From positions 1 through 64,000 of the forward strand of contig JAJFIV010000001.1 of the NCBI GenBank assembly GCA_021774625.1: a DNA stretch of 64,000 nucleotides. Direction: 5' to 3'. Numbering within the stretch: the first letter of the stretch is position 1; every line of letters starts with the position of its first letter. The notes beneath the pieces were generated by a model. That model was given only the letters and a program-made list of their open reading frames with translations. It was not told the origin of the DNA and did no database searches. Source of the stretch: Alphaproteobacteria bacterium. GTDB lineage: Bacteria > Pseudomonadota > Alphaproteobacteria > Sphingomonadales > JAKSBY01. The position numbers and the translations under genes are program-made. Shown here piece after piece: positions 37,910 to 50,541 of this stretch.

Positions 37910-39364
37910 TCAGGAGACCAGCGATGCTGCGGCGATACCGGCAGCCGCCGCCAGCGGATAAATCAGCACGAACGACAGCGGCGAGTTGAGGGCGGCGGTC
38001 ACGGTCATCACCACGCTCAGCAGCCGGCCTTCCGGTTTTTCAAAACTGGCGACCGGTTCGTCAAAATACATGACCTTGACAATGCGCAGATAATAAACCG
38101 CCCCCACGACACTGGTCACCAGGCCGATAATGGCGAGCGGCACCAGATCGGCCTTGACCGCCGCGACGAAAATATACCATTTGCCGAAAAAGCCCGCCAG
38201 TAGCGGGATACCGGCAAGCGAGAACATAAAAATGCCAAGGGCAAGCGCCAGCATCGGCCGGGTTCGGGCAAGCCCCGCCAGATCATCGATATCCTCGACC
38301 ATGCCGTCCGGGCCGCGCATGCGCAGGATCGCGGCGAATGCCCCGACCGTCATGGTGAGATAAATGGCCATATAGACCAGCACCGCCTGCACGCCCGCCT
38401 GCGTTCCCGCCGCAAGGCCTATCAGCGCATAACCGACATGGCCGATGGAGCTGTAGGCCATCAGCCGCTTGATATTGCTCTGCACCAGCGCCGCGAATGC
38501 CCCCAGAATCATCGAGCCGACGGAAATAAAAATGATCAGCTGCTGCCAGTCATCGGCCACACCATTGAAAGCCGTCAGGATCACCCGCAAAAACAGCGCC
38601 ATGGCGGCTATCTTCGGCGCGATGGCGAAAAAGGCGGTGACCGGCGTCGGCGCGCCTTCATAGACATCCGGCGTCCACATATGGAAGGGTACGGCGGAAA
38701 CCTTGAAAGCCAGCCCCGCCACCAGAAAAACAATGCCAACCAGCAGACCCAGGGACGCACCCGCCTCACTGGCGCCCAGTATGTCCGCAATGCCGGAAAA
38801 TTCAACCGTCCCGGTAAAGCCGTAAATCAGCGAAATCCCATAGAGCAACATGCCCGATGACAAGGCGCCGAGCACAAAATATTTCAGACCGGCTTCGGTG
38901 GAACGCTCCTGGTCACGGGCAAAAGCGGCCAGCACATACAGGCTGAGACTCTGCAGTTCCAGTCCGACATAGAGTGACAGGAGACTGCCGGCGGAAATCA
39001 TCATCATCATGCCCAGAGCGGCGAAAACGATCAGCACCGGATATTCAAACCGTTCCAGTCCCTCCCGCTTCATATAGGGCCCGGACATGGCGACGGCAGA
39101 GAGCGAGCCGATCAGCACCAGGGATTTCATAAACCGGCCATAGGAATCAACCAGAAACATGCCGTTAAAAGCGGTGGCCTTCCCCGGTCCGGCCAAAGTC
39201 GCGATCAGAGTAACCACCAGAAGAAATGCGGTCAGCAGGGTCACCCGTCCGGTGACTTTTTCATCGCCAAACACGCCAACCATCAGCAGCAGCATGCCGC
39301 CAATGGCCATAATCAGTTCCGGTATGGCCGCCGCAAGGTTGAGATTGGTCATGACCTCATTCAT
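37910..39364 (-). CDS. nuoN: NADH-quinone oxidoreductase subunit N
   Basis: Antiporter-like membrane subunit of complex I that pumps protons. It has 484 residues from ATG 39364, which forms an ATGA overlap with the nuoM stop. The long upstream extension in the same frame is in the nuoM coding region and not homologous. About 14 membrane segments. Landmarks: [39 protein letters not shown]-like [34 protein letters not shown] (proton-channel Lys). Last nuo gene. Confidence 0.95.
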   Translation of the reverse strand: MNEVMTNLNLAAAIPELIMAIGGMLLLMVGVFGDEKVTGRVTLLTAFLLVVTLIATLAGPGKATAFNGMFLVDSYGRFMKSLVLIGSLSAVAMSGPYMKREGLERFEYPVLIVFAALGMMMMISAGSLLSLYVGLELQSLSLYVLAAFARDQERSTEAGLKYFVLGALSSGMLLYGISLIYGFTGTVEFSGIADILGASEAGASLGLLVGIVFLVAGLAFKVSAVPFHMWTPDVYEGAPTPVTAFFAIAPKIAAMALFLRVILTAFNGVADDWQQLIIFISVGSMILGAFAALVQSNIKRLMAYSSIGHVGYALIGLAAGTQAGVQAVLVYMAIYLTMTVGAFAAILRMRGPDGMVEDIDDLAGLARTRPMLALALGIFMFSLAGIPLLAGFFGKWYIFVAAVKADLVPLAIIGLVTSVVGAVYYLRIVKVMYFDEPVASFEKPEGRLLSVVMTVTAALNSPLSFVLIYPLAAAAGIAAASLVS

Positions 39365-40866
39365 CGGGCCATCCCTTCCGCAGTCGCCGCCAGCGCCGCC
39401 CCATACTGGTTCAAAAGATTCTCCACCGACACATGTATGACATCCAGGAAAGCGGCGGGATAAACGCCCATCCACAGGACCACAATAACCAGCGGGACAA
39501 ATATCGCGACTTCCCGCAGGTTGAGGTCCGGCAGGCGGATCAAATCTTCTTTGACCAGTTCGCCAAAAACAACCCGGCGGTAAAGATAGAGCATATAGGC
39601 CGCACCCAGAATCACCCCGGTTGCGGCAATAAACGCCACCCATGTATTGGCCTTGTAGGCGCCGACAAGCGCAAGGAATTCACCGACAAAGCCGCTGGTC
39701 CCCGGCAGCCCGACCGATGCCAGGGAAAAAATCAGAAACACCACGGCATATTTCGGCATGTTGTTCACAAGACCGCCATAGCGCCCGATCTCCCGCGTGT
39801 GCAACCGGTCATAGACCACCCCGACACAAAGGAATAGCGCGCCGGACACAATGCCGTGCGACAGCATCTGGAAAATAGCGCCCTCAATCCCCTGCGTGTT
39901 CAGGGCAAAAATCCCGATGGTGACAAAACCCATATGGGCAACAGAGGAATAGGCGATCAGCTTTTTCATATCCTCCTGCGCCAGGGCGACCAGCGAGGTA
40001 TAGACAACAGCAACAAGGCTGAGAGCGAAAACAAGCCAGGTAAAATCATGGCTCGCATCCGGGAACATGGGAAGCGAGAAACGAAGAAAGCCGTAGCCGC
40101 CCATTTTCAGCAGCACACCGGCCAGAATGACGGAGCCCGCCGTCGGCGCTTCCACATGGGCGTCGGGCAGCCAGGTATGGACCGGCCACATCGGCATCTT
40201 GACGGCGAAAGAAGCAAAAAAACCGAGCCAGAGCCAGGTCTGGATTTCCGGCGCAAAACCGTACGCCATCAGCACCGGGATATCGGTGGTGCCGGCTTCG
40301 AAGAACATATAAAGCACGGCCACCAGCATGAAAACGGAACCCAGCAGGGTGTAAAGAAAGAATTTGAAGCTGGCATAAATGCGCCTGACACCGCCCCACA
40401 CACCGATTATCAGAAACATCGGGATCAGGCCGCCTTCAAAGAAAATATAGAAGGTGAACAGATCAAGCGCCACAAAGACACCGATCATCAGGGTTTCCAG
40501 CACCAGAAAGGCAATCATATATTCCTTGACCCGGGTCTGGATGGTTTCCCAGCTTGCCAGTACGCAGATCGGCATCAGAAACGCCGTCAGCACGATAAAC
40601 AGGATCGAAATACCGTCAACACCCAGATGAAAACTGATGGCATCTCCCAGCCACGGATATTTTTCAACAAACTGGAAATCCGGCGTTGAGGGATCGAAAT
40701 TGGCCCAGAGAACCAGTGACAAAACAAAGGTCACCAGGGTCGACCACAGCGCTACATAGCGGATATTGCGTTTTGCCAGATCGTCGTCGCCGCGGACCAT
40801 AAGCATGATCAGCGCGCCGATGACGGGCACCAGAAGCATGACGGAAAGAATTGGCCAATCAACCAC
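39361..40866 (-). CDS. nuoM: NADH-quinone oxidoreductase subunit M
   Basis: 501 residues, antiporter-like proton-pumping subunit with about 14 membrane segments. Landmarks: [53 protein letters not shown] (channel residues), [11 protein letters not shown]. It starts 1 nt from the nuoL stop, which fits one transcript. Confidence 0.97.
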   Translation of the reverse strand: MVDWPILSVMLLVPVIGALIMLMVRGDDDLAKRNIRYVALWSTLVTFVLSLVLWANFDPSTPDFQFVEKYPWLGDAISFHLGVDGISILFIVLTAFLMPICVLASWETIQTRVKEYMIAFLVLETLMIGVFVALDLFTFYIFFEGGLIPMFLIIGVWGGVRRIYASFKFFLYTLLGSVFMLVAVLYMFFEAGTTDIPVLMAYGFAPEIQTWLWLGFFASFAVKMPMWPVHTWLPDAHVEAPTAGSVILAGVLLKMGGYGFLRFSLPMFPDASHDFTWLVFALSLVAVVYTSLVALAQEDMKKLIAYSSVAHMGFVTIGIFALNTQGIEGAIFQMLSHGIVSGALFLCVGVVYDRLHTREIGRYGGLVNNMPKYAVVFLIFSLASVGLPGTSGFVGEFLALVGAYKANTWVAFIAATGVILGAAYMLYLYRRVVFGELVKEDLIRLPDLNLREVAIFVPLVIVVLWMGVYPAAFLDVIHVSVENLLNQYGAALAATAEGMAR

Positions 40867-42795
40867 TTAAAAGCCTCCTATCATAAAATAGGTGACGGCC
40901 AGCGCAACCCCGATCAACATCGCGAAGGCATAGTGATAAACATAGCCGGACTGGACCAGACGGATCTTCTTCGCCGCCGCCATCACGGCTGCGGCAACGC
41001 CATCCGGCCCAAGGCCGTCAATGGTTTTGCCATCCCCCTGTTTCCAGAGAAAATGGCCGATGCGGAACGCGGGCCGCACAAACAGCCAGTCATAAAGCTC
41101 GTCGAAATACCATTTATTGAGCAGGAACTGATACAGCCCCTTCCAGGTTCGCGCCAGGGCGGCCGGCAGGTCCGTCCGCCAGATATAAAACCAGACTGCG
41201 ATCAGAAACCCGGTCACCATCATTATGGCCGGCAGGAATTTAACGATAAGCGGGGCATGATGTGCTTCCTCAATGACATCCGCGCCCATAGTAAAGATCG
41301 CATCGCCCCAAAAGGCCAGCCGCCCGTCTCCGATGAAATAGCCGTTGAAAATCAAACCGGCAAACAGCGCCCCCAATGCCAGAACCACCAGCGGCAGGAT
41401 CATCACTTTGGGTGATTCGTGGACGTGACTGATCACCTCTTCGCTGGACCGCGGTGCGCCATGGAAGGTCATGAAAATCAACCGCCAGGAATAGAAACTG
41501 GTCATCAGCGCTGCGCTCACCCCCATCAGGAAGGCAAACTGACTGCCGGGGCTGTGGGACGCATAGGCGGCCTCGATAATCATATCCTTGGAATAATAGC
41601 CGGCAGTGAAGGGAAAGCCGGTGAGCGCAATGGTGCCGATGATCATCAGAATATAAGTCGCCGGGATCATGGTCCTCAGACCCCCCATGTTGCGCATATC
41701 CTGTTCATCCGACATGGCGTGGATCACCGACCCTGCGCCGAGGAACAGCAGCGCCTTGAAAAAAGCATGGGTGAACAGATGGAACATGGCCGCGCCATAA
41801 GCGCCGACGCCGGCTGCAAAGAACATATAGCCAAGCTGCGAACAGGTGGAATAGGCGATGACCCGCTTGATGTCATTCTGCACCAGACCGACCGTTGCTG
41901 CGAAAAAGGCCGTCGCCGCTCCCACAACTGTTACCAGGGTCAGTGCGGTTTCTGAATATTCAAACAGCGGTGACATCCGCACCACCAGGAACACGCCCGC
42001 CGTCACCATGGTTGCCGCATGGATCAGCGCGGAAACCGGCGTCGGACCTTCCATGGCGTCCGGTAGCCAGGTATGCAGGCCCAGCTGCGCCGATTTACCC
42101 ATGGCGCCGATAAACAGCAGGATTGAGATGGTGGTGATGGCGTTCAGCTCCCAGCTCAGGAAGGTGAAGGTCGCACCTTCGGCGCCCGCAACACCGGCAA
42201 AGATCGCATCCAGACTGACAGTATTGAACAGGACAAAGGCCGCAAAAATGCCCAGCGAGAAGCCGAAATCACCGATCCGGTTGACCAGGAACGCCTTGAT
42301 TGCCGCCGCATTGGCGCTCGGCTTTTTATACCAGAAGCCGATCAGCAGGTAAGAGGCCAGCCCTACCCCCTCCCAGCCGAAGAACATCTGCACCAGATTG
42401 TCCGCCGTCACCAGCATCAGCATGGCGAAAGTGAACAGCGACAGATAGGCGAAAAAGCGCGGATTATGCGGGTCATGGCTCATATAGCCGATAGAATAGA
42501 TATGCACGATGGAGGATACGCCCGTCACCACAACCAGCATCACCGCCGTCAGGGTATCAATCTTCAAAGCCCAGTCGATGGCAAGATCACCAGAATAAAT
42601 CCAGTCCGCCACCAGAATGCGGTAGCTGTTACCGCCCAGCGCCACATCGAAAAACGCAATAACGGAAAGAAGGGCCGAGACCACTAGCAACCCGGAGGTT
42701 ACAACCTGCGACGCCCGGTCCCCGATCTGGCGGCCGAACAGCCCCGCGACAAGAAACCCGGCCAGGGGCAGAAAGACAATCAGCTTATAAAGCAT
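40867..42795 (-). CDS. nuoL: NADH-quinone oxidoreductase subunit L
   Basis: 642 residues, the largest antiporter-like subunit. Landmarks: [54 protein letters not shown] (channel Lys/His), and a C-terminal lateral helix region followed by a final anchor ([19 protein letters not shown]). It holds the C-terminal arm that braces NuoM and NuoN. 9-nt gap to nuoK. Confidence 0.97.
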   Translation of the reverse strand: MLYKLIVFLPLAGFLVAGLFGRQIGDRASQVVTSGLLVVSALLSVIAFFDVALGGNSYRILVADWIYSGDLAIDWALKIDTLTAVMLVVVTGVSSIVHIYSIGYMSHDPHNPRFFAYLSLFTFAMLMLVTADNLVQMFFGWEGVGLASYLLIGFWYKKPSANAAAIKAFLVNRIGDFGFSLGIFAAFVLFNTVSLDAIFAGVAGAEGATFTFLSWELNAITTISILLFIGAMGKSAQLGLHTWLPDAMEGPTPVSALIHAATMVTAGVFLVVRMSPLFEYSETALTLVTVVGAATAFFAATVGLVQNDIKRVIAYSTCSQLGYMFFAAGVGAYGAAMFHLFTHAFFKALLFLGAGSVIHAMSDEQDMRNMGGLRTMIPATYILMIIGTIALTGFPFTAGYYSKDMIIEAAYASHSPGSQFAFLMGVSAALMTSFYSWRLIFMTFHGAPRSSEEVISHVHESPKVMILPLVVLALGALFAGLIFNGYFIGDGRLAFWGDAIFTMGADVIEEAHHAPLIVKFLPAIMMVTGFLIAVWFYIWRTDLPAALARTWKGLYQFLLNKWYFDELYDWLFVRPAFRIGHFLWKQGDGKTIDGLGPDGVAAAVMAAAKKIRLVQSGYVYHYAFAMLIGVALAVTYFMIGGF

Positions 42796-42804
42796 ATCCC
42801 GGTC

Positions 42805-43113
42805 CTACCCCTTCATCCGGTTGATGTCTTCGACAGCAATACTGCCGCGGTTGCGGAAATAAATCACCACAATGGCGAGGCCGATAGCCGCTTCCGCCGC
42901 CGCCACCGTGAGGACGAACATGGCGAAGACCTGGCCCACCAGATCATTGAGAAAGACGGAAAAGGCGACGAAATTGATATTGACCGCCAACAGCATCAGT
43001 TCAACCGACATCAGAATGATGATCACATTCTTGCGGTTCAGGAAAATCCCGAAAATGCCGAGCGTAAAGAGAATGGCGGCAACCGTCAGATAATGCTCAA
43101 GCCCGATGGTCAT
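42805..43113 (-). CDS. nuoK: NADH-quinone oxidoreductase subunit K
   Basis: 102 residues from ATG 43113 ([19 protein letters not shown]), three membrane segments with buried Glu residues ([30 protein letters not shown]). The longer frame upstream runs through the CCCTC repeat and codes for repetitive Gly/Glu peptide, so I exclude it. It is separated from nuoJ by about 129 nt of repeat sequence, the largest gap in the nuo operon. Confidence 0.96.
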   Translation of the reverse strand: MTIGLEHYLTVAAILFTLGIFGIFLNRKNVIIILMSVELMLLAVNINFVAFSVFLNDLVGQVFAMFVLTVAAAEAAIGLAIVVIYFRNRGSIAVEDINRMKG

Positions 43114-43121
43114 GACACTTT

Positions 43122-43218
43122 CCCCCTCACCCCGGCCCTCTCCCCACGGGGAAGAGGGAGAATTAAGCGCCGCCCCCACTTCCCTCTCCCCCAGGGGGAG
43201 AGGGTCAGGGCGAGGGGG
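43122..43218. repeat. Inverted pair of CCCTC-rich repeats in the nuoK-nuoJ gap
   Basis: Unit 1 (43122-43160) is CCCCCTCACCCCGGCCCTCTCCCC with the arm GAAGAGGGAG; unit 2 (43182-43218) is CCCTCTCCCCCAGGGGGAGAGGG with TCAGGGCGAGGGGG, the opposite orientation. Each can form its own hairpin. It resembles a widespread proteobacterial dispersed repeat and lies inside an essential operon. Confidence 0.75.
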
Positions 43219-43242
43219 TATAATGAAAGACTGTCAGCCATT

Positions 43243-43854
43243 CTAAATCCCCTCCCCCGTCTCAACTTTTTTAATTTCAAACGCGTCTTCACGGCGACGC
43301 GAGACCTGATCGGCGATGACCTGCCGCTTGATCCCGGGGCGCGAACGGTGGGTGAGCACGATCGCGCCGATCATCGCCACCAGCAAAATCAACCCGGCCG
43401 CCTGAAAAGCGTAAATATAATCGGTATAGATCAGCGCTCCGAGCGCGCTGGTATTGTCCTGTTCCAGAAGCGGCGGCGTTGGTGCGCTTACCGCTTCCCC
43501 ACTGCCGGGGGCCGACTGCCAGGTCCCGACAATCAGCACCAGCTCCGCCAGCAGAATCAGCCCGATGGTCGCGCCGATAGGCAGATATTTCAAAAATCCT
43601 CCGCGGAGTTCCGAGAAATTAATGTCCAGCATCATGACGACAAACAGGAACAGCACGGCCACCGCGCCCACATAGACAATCAACAGAATCATCGCGATGA
43701 ATTCCGCGCCCAGCAGCACAAACAGCCCGGCGGCGCTGAAGAAAGCCAGAATAAGCCAAAGCACGCTGTGCACCGGATTACGCGACGCAATTACCATCAC
43801 GCCCGCGGCAATCACCACGGTAGCAAAAAGGTAAAATGCAATCACATCAATCAT
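43243..43854 (-). CDS. nuoJ: NADH-quinone oxidoreductase subunit J
   Basis: 203 residues, five membrane segments in the first 170. Landmarks: ASRNPVHSVLWLILAFFSA, GLFVLLGAEFIAMILLIVYV, GAVAVLFLFVVMMLDINFSE. The C-terminal tail (QVSRRREDAFEIKKVE) is hydrophilic and variable. Between nuoI and nuoK. Confidence 0.95.
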   Translation of the reverse strand: MIDVIAFYLFATVVIAAGVMVIASRNPVHSVLWLILAFFSAAGLFVLLGAEFIAMILLIVYVGAVAVLFLFVVMMLDINFSELRGGFLKYLPIGATIGLILLAELVLIVGTWQSAPGSGEAVSAPTPPLLEQDNTSALGALIYTDYIYAFQAAGLILLVAMIGAIVLTHRSRPGIKRQVIADQVSRRREDAFEIKKVETGEGI

Positions 43855-43879
43855 TTAAAATAATTTCCTCAACTTATTT

Positions 43880-44368
43880 CTAACGGTACGGCGCGTCCTG
43901 TTCCAGATTGGCCGCAATCTCCCGCTCCCAGCGATCGCCGTTGGCCAGCAGCTTGTCCTTGTTGTACATCAGTTCTTCCCGCGTCTCGGTGGCGAACTCG
44001 AAATTCGGGCCTTCGACAATGGCGTCAACCGGGCAGGCTTCCTGACAGAAGCCGCAATAAATGCATTTGGTCATATCAATGTCATAGCGGGTGGTGCGGC
44101 GGGAACCATCCTCCCGCGGTTCCGCCTCAATGGTGATGGCCTGCGCCGGACAGATGGCCTCGCACAGCTTGCAGGCAATGCAGCGTTCCTCTCCGTTGGG
44201 ATAACGGCGGAGCACATGTTCGCCGCGAAAGCGAGGGCTCAGCGGACCTTTTTCATAGGGATAATTCAGCGTCGCCTTGGGCCGGAAAAAATATTTCAGG
44301 GTCAGCCACATGGCCGATCTGAATTCGGTCAGAAGCAGACTGCGTGCAGCAAGGCTCAGATTGGTCAT
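43880..44368 (-). CDS. nuoI: NADH-quinone oxidoreductase subunit I
   Basis: 162 residues. Two [4Fe-4S] ferredoxin motifs: [16 protein letters not shown] and [16 protein letters not shown], clusters N6a and N6b. Their relay leads from the peripheral arm to NuoB. An N-terminal amphipathic helix lies on the membrane. It starts 9 nt downstream of nuoH, matching the usual order. Confidence 0.98.
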   Translation of the reverse strand: MTNLSLAARSLLLTEFRSAMWLTLKYFFRPKATLNYPYEKGPLSPRFRGEHVLRRYPNGEERCIACKLCEAICPAQAITIEAEPREDGSRRTTRYDIDMTKCIYCGFCQEACPVDAIVEGPNFEFATETREELMYNKDKLLANGDRWEREIAANLEQDAPYR

Positions 44369-44377
44369 CGCTTCACC

Positions 44378-45436
44378 TTATACCTTTCCCATGGCGACCA
44401 GAATGCCGGAATACGCCATCACCGCGAAGAGCGATAGGGGCAAAAACACTTTCCAGCCAAGCCGCATCAACTGATCGTAGCGGTAGCGCGGCACCGATGC
44501 CTTGACCCAGGCAAACACAAAGAAGAAGAAAGATATCTTGGCAATCAGCCATAATGGCCCCGGAATGAATTCCAGAAAGGCGAAAGGCGCGTACCAGCCG
44601 CCGAAAAACAGGATCGCCATCAGGGCGCACATCAGCAGGATATTGGCATATTCGCCGAGGAAAAACAGCGCGAAGGCCATGGAGGAATATTCCACCTGAT
44701 AGCCGGCCACCAGTTCCGCTTCCGCTTCCGGCAGATCGAACGGCGGGCGGTTGGTTTCCGCCAGGGCGCTGATGAAAAAGATCACAAACATCGGGAACCA
44801 GAAAATAAAATGCCAGTTCCAGAAGCCGCCGGATTGCGCCAGCACAATATCCGTCAGGTTCAGCGACCCCACCTTGACCAGCAGTGTGATCAGGACAAAT
44901 CCGATGGAAACCTCATAGCTGACCATCTGCGCCGCCGACCGCAGCGAGCCGAGAAAGGCGTAGCGGGAATTGGAGGCCCAGCCGGACATGATGATGCCGT
45001 AAACTCCCAGCGACGAAATGGCGAAAATATAGAGAATCCCGACGTTAATGTCTGACAGCACCAGCCCCAGATCCCACGGGATCACCGCCCAGGCGATCAG
45101 CGCCAGAGTGAAGGTGATCATCGGCGCCAGGATAAATATCCCCTTATTGGCCCCCGATGGAATGATGGTTTCCTTCAAAAACAGCTTGAGACCGTCGGCA
45201 AAGCTTTGCAGCAGACCGAACGGCCCGACCACATTGGGGCCGCGCCGCATCTGCATCGCCGCCCAGATTTTACGGTCGAAATAGACCGAGAACGCCACGG
45301 CGAGCAGCAACGGCAATACGATCGCCAGGATCAGAAGAATGATCCAGCTGCCATAAATCGCCCATTCCGGCAGCCAGCCCAAAATGAGGTCAACCAGCCA
45401 AAGATCACGGAATATCTGGTAAACGCCGCTATCCAT
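44378..45436 (-). CDS. nuoH: NADH-quinone oxidoreductase subunit H
   Basis: 352 residues from ATG 45436 ([12 protein letters not shown]), eight membrane segments; forms the quinone site with NuoB/NuoD. Landmarks: [29 protein letters not shown] (the MQxRxGPN region), [19 protein letters not shown] and [19 protein letters not shown]. The start overlaps the nuoG stop by 8 nt. The open frame to 45511 codes in nuoG DNA and is excluded. Confidence 0.97.
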   Translation of the reverse strand: MDSGVYQIFRDLWLVDLILGWLPEWAIYGSWIILLILAIVLPLLLAVAFSVYFDRKIWAAMQMRRGPNVVGPFGLLQSFADGLKLFLKETIIPSGANKGIFILAPMITFTLALIAWAVIPWDLGLVLSDINVGILYIFAISSLGVYGIIMSGWASNSRYAFLGSLRSAAQMVSYEVSIGFVLITLLVKVGSLNLTDIVLAQSGGFWNWHFIFWFPMFVIFFISALAETNRPPFDLPEAEAELVAGYQVEYSSMAFALFFLGEYANILLMCALMAILFFGGWYAPFAFLEFIPGPLWLIAKISFFFFVFAWVKASVPRYRYDQLMRLGWKVFLPLSLFAVMAYSGILVAMGKV

Positions 45437-47477
45437 CGGTGCCCGTTCCTTCCTTGAGATCAGCCAGCTTGGCATCGCGGCACGCCGCCATGGTATCCGA
45501 AGCCCGGGCAATGGGGTTGGTGCCGTAAAAATCGGTCACGGCGATTTGTATTCCGCCCTTGGCGATCTTTCCCGCTGCGCCGAAATCACCCCAGCCTTCC
45601 CTGGGCGCTTCATCGATCACCGTCACATTCATTTTCGCCCGCAATTCGGGCAGCGAATCATATGGCAAAGTCTTGCCGAGCACGTCGGAAAGCGCCCGCA
45701 GAATGGTCCAGTCCTCCCGCGCATCGCCGGGTGGGAAAATCGCCCGCGGGGCCATCTGCGCCCGGCCTTCGGTATTCAGATAAGTGCCGGATTTTTCCGA
45801 ATAGGCCGCGCCCGGCAGGACCACATCCGCTTCCTGAACGCCACGGTCGCCATGACTGCCAAGATAAACGGTGAAGCTCTTTTTCAGCGGAGCCGCATCA
45901 AACTCATCGGCTCCCAGCAGGAATACGGCTTTTGCATCCTTCAGAAGGCCCTCAAGGCCGCCTTCCACCGTCAGTCCAAGGTCCAGGGCGCCAACCCGGG
46001 ACGCCGCCGTATGCAGGACGTTAAAGCCGTTCCAGCCTTCTTTGATAAAACCGAACTGATCAGCGATATCGTGCGCCGCTTTAAGAACAGCGCCGCCATC
46101 TTCATGGGCGAGAGCCCCCTGCCCCAGGATCAGCATGGGCCGTTCGGCTTTTTTCAGGATATCGGCAAAACCGTTTTTGCCGGCCAGAATATCCGCCACG
46201 ACTGCGGCATTGTCGCCAAGCTGTTCCACCGGATATGTCAGATCATAGGCCGGCCCGATATTGGCAATAGGCAGTTTTTTTGCCAACCAGGTCTTGCGGA
46301 TGCGGGCATTGAGCACCGCCGCTTCCAGCCGGGGATTGGTGCCGATCAGCAGGATCGCATCCGCATCCTCGATCCCGGCAATGGTGGTGTTGAAAAGGTA
46401 GCTTGCGCGAACCGCGCTTTCCAGTTTTGCGCCATCCTGACGGCATTCGATCCGGTCGGACCCCAGCAAGGCCAGCAGACCCTTCAGCGCAAACATGGAT
46501 TCCATATCACAGAGATCGCCAACCACACCGGCAATCTCTTCGCCGGAAAGCCCTTTTAAACCCGTGGCAATCGCCTCAAACGCTGCGTTCCAGCTCGCTT
46601 CCTGCAGTTTGCCGCCTTTTCTCACATAGGGCCGGTCGAGCCGCTGCTTCATCAGACCGTCGCAGGCATAGCGGGTCTTGTCGGAAATCCATTCCTCATT
46701 CACATCCTCGTGCAGGCGCGGCAGGACGCGCATGACCTCCTTGCCACGGGCATCGATCCGGATATTGCTGCCGAGCGCATCCATGACATCCACGCTTTCC
46801 GTCTTGGTCAGTTCCCACGGCCGCGCAGTGAAGGCGTAGGGTTTGGATGTCAACGCCCCCACAGGGCAAAGGTCAATCACATTGCCGGAAAGTTCCGAAT
46901 CCAGCGTCTTCTCAAGATACGTCGTGATTTCCATGTGTTCGCCGCGACCCACCGCGCCCAGTTCCGGTACGCCGGCGACATCGGTCGCAAAACGAATGCA
47001 GCGCGTGCAGTGAATGCAACGCGTCATGATGGTCTTGATCAGCGGTCCCATATGCTTTTCTTCAACCGCGCGCTTGTTTTCCTCGTAGCGTGAGCGGCCT
47101 GCGCCATAGCCCAGAGCCTGATCCTGCAGATCGCATTCACCGCCCTGATCACAGATCGGACAATCCAGCGGATGGTTGATCAGCAGAAATTCCATCACCC
47201 CTTCACGGGCTTTTTTCACGACAGGCGAATCGGTGCGGATATTGGCCGGAGTGCCGTCCGGATTGGGACGCAGATCGCCAACGGAAAGCGCGCAGGACGC
47301 CTGTGGCTTGGGCGCGCCCACCCATTCCACCAGACACATGCGGCAATTACCGGCAATTTCCAGCCGTTCGTGATAGCAGAAACGGGGAATTTCCGCGCCC
47401 GCCAGTTCGCACGCCTGCAACAGCGACATGCCCGCCGGGGCTTCGATTTCCTGTCCGTTGATATTGACCTTCGGCAT
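45429..47477 (-). CDS. nuoG: NADH-quinone oxidoreductase subunit G
   Basis: 682 residues. N-terminal [2Fe-2S] ([20 protein letters not shown]), then [27 protein letters not shown] and [15 protein letters not shown] for [4Fe-4S] clusters. The remainder is a molybdopterin-oxidoreductase-like fold without the cofactor, as in all NuoG. Part of the electron-input module with NuoE and NuoF. Confidence 0.97.
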   Translation of the reverse strand: MPKVNINGQEIEAPAGMSLLQACELAGAEIPRFCYHERLEIAGNCRMCLVEWVGAPKPQASCALSVGDLRPNPDGTPANIRTDSPVVKKAREGVMEFLLINHPLDCPICDQGGECDLQDQALGYGAGRSRYEENKRAVEEKHMGPLIKTIMTRCIHCTRCIRFATDVAGVPELGAVGRGEHMEITTYLEKTLDSELSGNVIDLCPVGALTSKPYAFTARPWELTKTESVDVMDALGSNIRIDARGKEVMRVLPRLHEDVNEEWISDKTRYACDGLMKQRLDRPYVRKGGKLQEASWNAAFEAIATGLKGLSGEEIAGVVGDLCDMESMFALKGLLALLGSDRIECRQDGAKLESAVRASYLFNTTIAGIEDADAILLIGTNPRLEAAVLNARIRKTWLAKKLPIANIGPAYDLTYPVEQLGDNAAVVADILAGKNGFADILKKAERPMLILGQGALAHEDGGAVLKAAHDIADQFGFIKEGWNGFNVLHTAASRVGALDLGLTVEGGLEGLLKDAKAVFLLGADEFDAAPLKKSFTVYLGSHGDRGVQEADVVLPGAAYSEKSGTYLNTEGRAQMAPRAIFPPGDAREDWTILRALSDVLGKTLPYDSLPELRAKMNVTVIDEAPREGWGDFGAAGKIAKGGIQIAVTDFYGTNPIARASDTMAACRDAKLADLKEGTGTDG

Positions 47478-47480
47478 ATC

Positions 47481-48764
47481 CTACTCCGCTGCCTGCCGGT
47501 CGTGATGCCGGTCGATGCGCGCTTCAATTTCATCGCGAAAATGACGGATCAGACCCTGGATCGGCCAGGCCGCGGCGTCGCCGAGCGCGCAGATAGTATG
47601 GCCTTCCACCTGATAGCTGACATCCAGCAGCATATCGATCTCTTCCTTTTCCGCCCGGCCCTCAACCAGCCGTTCCATCACCCGCCACATCCAGCCGGTG
47701 CCTTCGCGGCAGGGCGTGCACTGGCCGCAGGATTCATGTTTGTAGAATTTTGACAGCCGGGCGATGGCGCGGACAATATCGGTGGATTTATCCATCACGA
47801 TCACCGCCGCCGTCCCGAGGCCGGATTTGACATCGCGCAGGGAATCAAAATCCATCAGCACATTATCGCAGGTGGATTTCGGTAGAACCGGCACGGAGGA
47901 ACCGCCTGGAATGATGGCCAGCAGATTATCCCAGCCGCCACGGACGCCGCCCGCATGCTTTTCGATCAGGGTTTTGAGCGGAATGCCCATTTCCTCTTCC
48001 ACATTGCAGGGCCGTTCCACATGGCCGGAAATGCAGAAGACCTTGGTTCCGGTATTGTTGGGACGGCCGAGACCGGCAAACCAGGCCCCGCTCCGGCGCA
48101 GAATAGTCGGCGCAACGGCAATGGATTCGACATTGTTGACCGTGGTCGGACAGCCCCAGACGCCCACATTGGCGGGAAAGGGCGGTTTCAGGCGCGGCTG
48201 GCCTTTTTTGCCTTCCAGACTTTCGATCAGCGCCGTTTCCTCGCCGCAGATATAGGCGCCGGCCCCGCGATGGACATAAACGTCGAAATCATAGCCCGAT
48301 TTGCAGGCATTCCTGCCGATGAGACCGGCCGCATAGGCTTCTTCAATGGCGGCTTCCAGCACATCGGCCTCATCGCGGAATTCTCCGCGGATATAGATAT
48401 AGGCGGCAACCGCCCGCATGGCAAAACCGGCAATCAGACAGCCCTCGACCAGCTTGTGCGGGTCATGGCGCATCATGTCGCGATCTTTGCAGGTGCCGGG
48501 CTCGCCCTCATCGGCATTGACCACCAGATAGCTCGGCCTGCCATCGCTTTCCTTCGGCATGAAGGACCATTTCAGGCCCGTGGGAAAACCCGCCCCGCCG
48601 CGGCCTCTGAGGCCCGATTCCTTCATCTCGCTGATGATCCAGTCCTGCCCCTTGGCAAGAATATCCTTGGTTCCGTCCCAGTCGCCGCGTTTTTGCGCCG
48701 CCTTCAGCCGCCAGTCATGGATGCCATAAAGATTGGTGAAGATGCGATCCTTGTCTTTCAGCAT
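47481..48764 (-). CDS. nuoF: NADH-quinone oxidoreductase subunit F
   Basis: 427 residues, NADH-binding subunit with FMN and one [4Fe-4S]. Landmarks: [20 protein letters not shown] (FMN/NADH), [35 protein letters not shown] (NAD), and the cluster motif [11 protein letters not shown] plus a distant Cys. Translationally coupled: the start overlaps the nuoE stop by 1 nt. Confidence 0.98.
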   Translation of the reverse strand: MLKDKDRIFTNLYGIHDWRLKAAQKRGDWDGTKDILAKGQDWIISEMKESGLRGRGGAGFPTGLKWSFMPKESDGRPSYLVVNADEGEPGTCKDRDMMRHDPHKLVEGCLIAGFAMRAVAAYIYIRGEFRDEADVLEAAIEEAYAAGLIGRNACKSGYDFDVYVHRGAGAYICGEETALIESLEGKKGQPRLKPPFPANVGVWGCPTTVNNVESIAVAPTILRRSGAWFAGLGRPNNTGTKVFCISGHVERPCNVEEEMGIPLKTLIEKHAGGVRGGWDNLLAIIPGGSSVPVLPKSTCDNVLMDFDSLRDVKSGLGTAAVIVMDKSTDIVRAIARLSKFYKHESCGQCTPCREGTGWMWRVMERLVEGRAEKEEIDMLLDVSYQVEGHTICALGDAAAWPIQGLIRHFRDEIEARIDRHHDRQAAE

Positions 48765-49366
48765 CAGACCGCTCCCTCATCCTGCAAAGTGGTGGGGCCG
48801 CCGACCGGGGCCGAGGTGTGGCGATCAATCTGCGGGCCGGGTTTTAAGTCTTTGCCCGCTTTCAGATCACGGATCAGCTGGCGCATGGCATCCGGCGTCA
48901 AATCCTCGAAATAGCTGTGATGAATGGCGCAAACCGGAGCATTGACGCAGGCCCCGGCGCATTCCACTTCCAGAAGGGTAATTTCCCCATCCGCCGTGGT
49001 TTCACCAAAGCCGATACCAAGTTCATCCTTTGCCGCCGCGACAATATCATCGGAGCCGCGAAGCCAGCAGGGCGTCGTGGTGCAAATCTCGATCACATGC
49101 GTACCGACGGAGCTGAGATTATACATGGTGTAAAAGCTGGCGACCTCATAGGCGCGGATATAGGGCATCTCCAACAGTTCCGCGATATGCTCAATGGCCG
49201 GAACGCTAAGCCAGCCGCCATTCTGCTCCTGCGCGCGGGTCAGAAGCGGCATCACCGCACTGGCCTGTTTGCCTGCCGGATACTTCTTAATCTGACCGTT
49301 CGCCCATTCACGATTTTTTTTCGTGAATTCAAAGGGTTCAGAAGTCTTCTTCACAGCCATACTCAC
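48764..49366 (-). CDS. nuoE: NADH-quinone oxidoreductase subunit E
   Basis: 200 residues, thioredoxin-like [2Fe-2S] subunit: [10 protein letters not shown] (two Cys) and [11 protein letters not shown] (two Cys). The last ~35 residues ([20 protein letters not shown] onwards) are a poorly conserved tail common in alphaproteobacteria. Overlaps nuoD by 4 nt. Confidence 0.97.
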   Translation of the reverse strand: MSMAVKKTSEPFEFTKKNREWANGQIKKYPAGKQASAVMPLLTRAQEQNGGWLSVPAIEHIAELLEMPYIRAYEVASFYTMYNLSSVGTHVIEICTTTPCWLRGSDDIVAAAKDELGIGFGETTADGEITLLEVECAGACVNAPVCAIHHSYFEDLTPDAMRQLIRDLKAGKDLKPGPQIDRHTSAPVGGPTTLQDEGAV

Positions 49367-50541
49367 CGGTCAACCTCGCCAAAAACGATGTCAATGGAAC
49401 CCAGGACAGCAGGGGCATCGGCCAGCATGTGGCCCCGGCACATAAAATCCATGCCCTGTAAATGAGCAAAGCCGGGGGCGCGGATTTTACAGCGGTAAGG
49501 CTTGTTGCCGCCATCGGAAACCAGATAGACGCCGAACTCACCCTTGGGAGCCTCGACGGCCGCATAAACCTCACCTTCCGGCACATGGAAGCCTTCGGTG
49601 TAAAGCTTGAAATGATGGATCAGCGCTTCCATGGAGCGTTTCATCTCGCTCCGCGCCGGCGGCGTGATTTTCGGGTCAGTCGAACAGACCGGACCACGCG
49701 GCATCCGCTCGATGCATTGCTTCATGAGATGGAGGCTCTGCTTGATTTCCTCCAGCCGGATGATGAAACGGTCATAGCAATCGCCGTGACGGCCGACCGG
49801 AATATCAAAATCAAGCTTGTCATAGCAGTCATAGGGCTGCGATTTTCTGAGATCCCAGGCAAGACCGGAACCGCGGATCATCGGCCCCGAGAAACCCCAT
49901 TCCAGACACTGTTCCGCCGTCACGACGCCGATATCGACATTGCGCTGCTTGAAGATGCGGTTTTCGACCAGCATATCTTCCATGTCCTGCAGGACCTGCG
50001 GAAATGTCTCAATCCATTTGAGCATGTCTTCGGCCATACCTTCGGGCATATCCTGATGGACGCCGCCGGTACGGAAGTAGGCGGCATGGAGCCGCGCGCC
50101 GGAAACCCCTTCGTAAAACTCCATCAGCCGCTCGCGTTCCTCAAAACCCCACAGGATCGGCGTCATCGCCCCCACATCCATGGCATGGGTGGTCAGGTTC
50201 AGCAGATGATTCAATATTCGACCAATTTCACAGAAAAGCACTCTAAGGTATTGACCACGTGGGGGAACTTCCAAACCAAGAAGCTTCTCCGTCGCCAGCA
50301 CAAAAGCATGTTCCTGATTCATCGGCGCGACATAATCGAGCCGGTCGAAATAGGGCATGGCCTGCAGATAAGTCTTATGCTCGATCAGTTTTTCGGTACC
50401 GCGATGGAGAAGTCCGATATGGGGATCGAGCCGCTCGATCACCTCGCCGTCCAGTTCCATGATCAGGCGCAGCACGCCATGGGCCGCCGGATGCTGGGGA
50501 CCGAAATTCAGGCTGTAATTTTTGATATCGATATCGGCCAT
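49363..50541 (-). CDS. nuoD: NADH-quinone oxidoreductase subunit D
   Basis: 392 residues, the 49-kDa-type subunit lining the quinone site. Landmarks: [51 protein letters not shown], and the C-terminal DIVFGEVDR. The C-terminal ending is the usual one. Separate from nuoC, as in alphaproteobacteria (fused in E. coli). Confidence 0.98.
   Translation of the reverse strand: MADIDIKNYSLNFGPQHPAAHGVLRLIMELDGEVIERLDPHIGLLHRGTEKLIEHKTYLQAMPYFDRLDYVAPMNQEHAFVLATEKLLGLEVPPRGQYLRVLFCEIGRILNHLLNLTTHAMDVGAMTPILWGFEERERLMEFYEGVSGARLHAAYFRTGGVHQDMPEGMAEDMLKWIETFPQVLQDMEDMLVENRIFKQRNVDIGVVTAEQCLEWGFSGPMIRGSGLAWDLRKSQPYDCYDKLDFDIPVGRHGDCYDRFIIRLEEIKQSLHLMKQCIERMPRGPVCSTDPKITPPARSEMKRSMEALIHHFKLYTEGFHVPEGEVYAAVEAPKGEFGVYLVSDGGNKPYRCKIRAPGFAHLQGMDFMCRGHMLADAPAVLGSIDIVFGEVDR

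Noticed and set aside
39365-39643. 93-codon N-terminal extension of nuoN
   Set aside because: The frame is open but lies within nuoM in another frame. Homology begins at ATG 39364, which forms the usual ATGA overlap.
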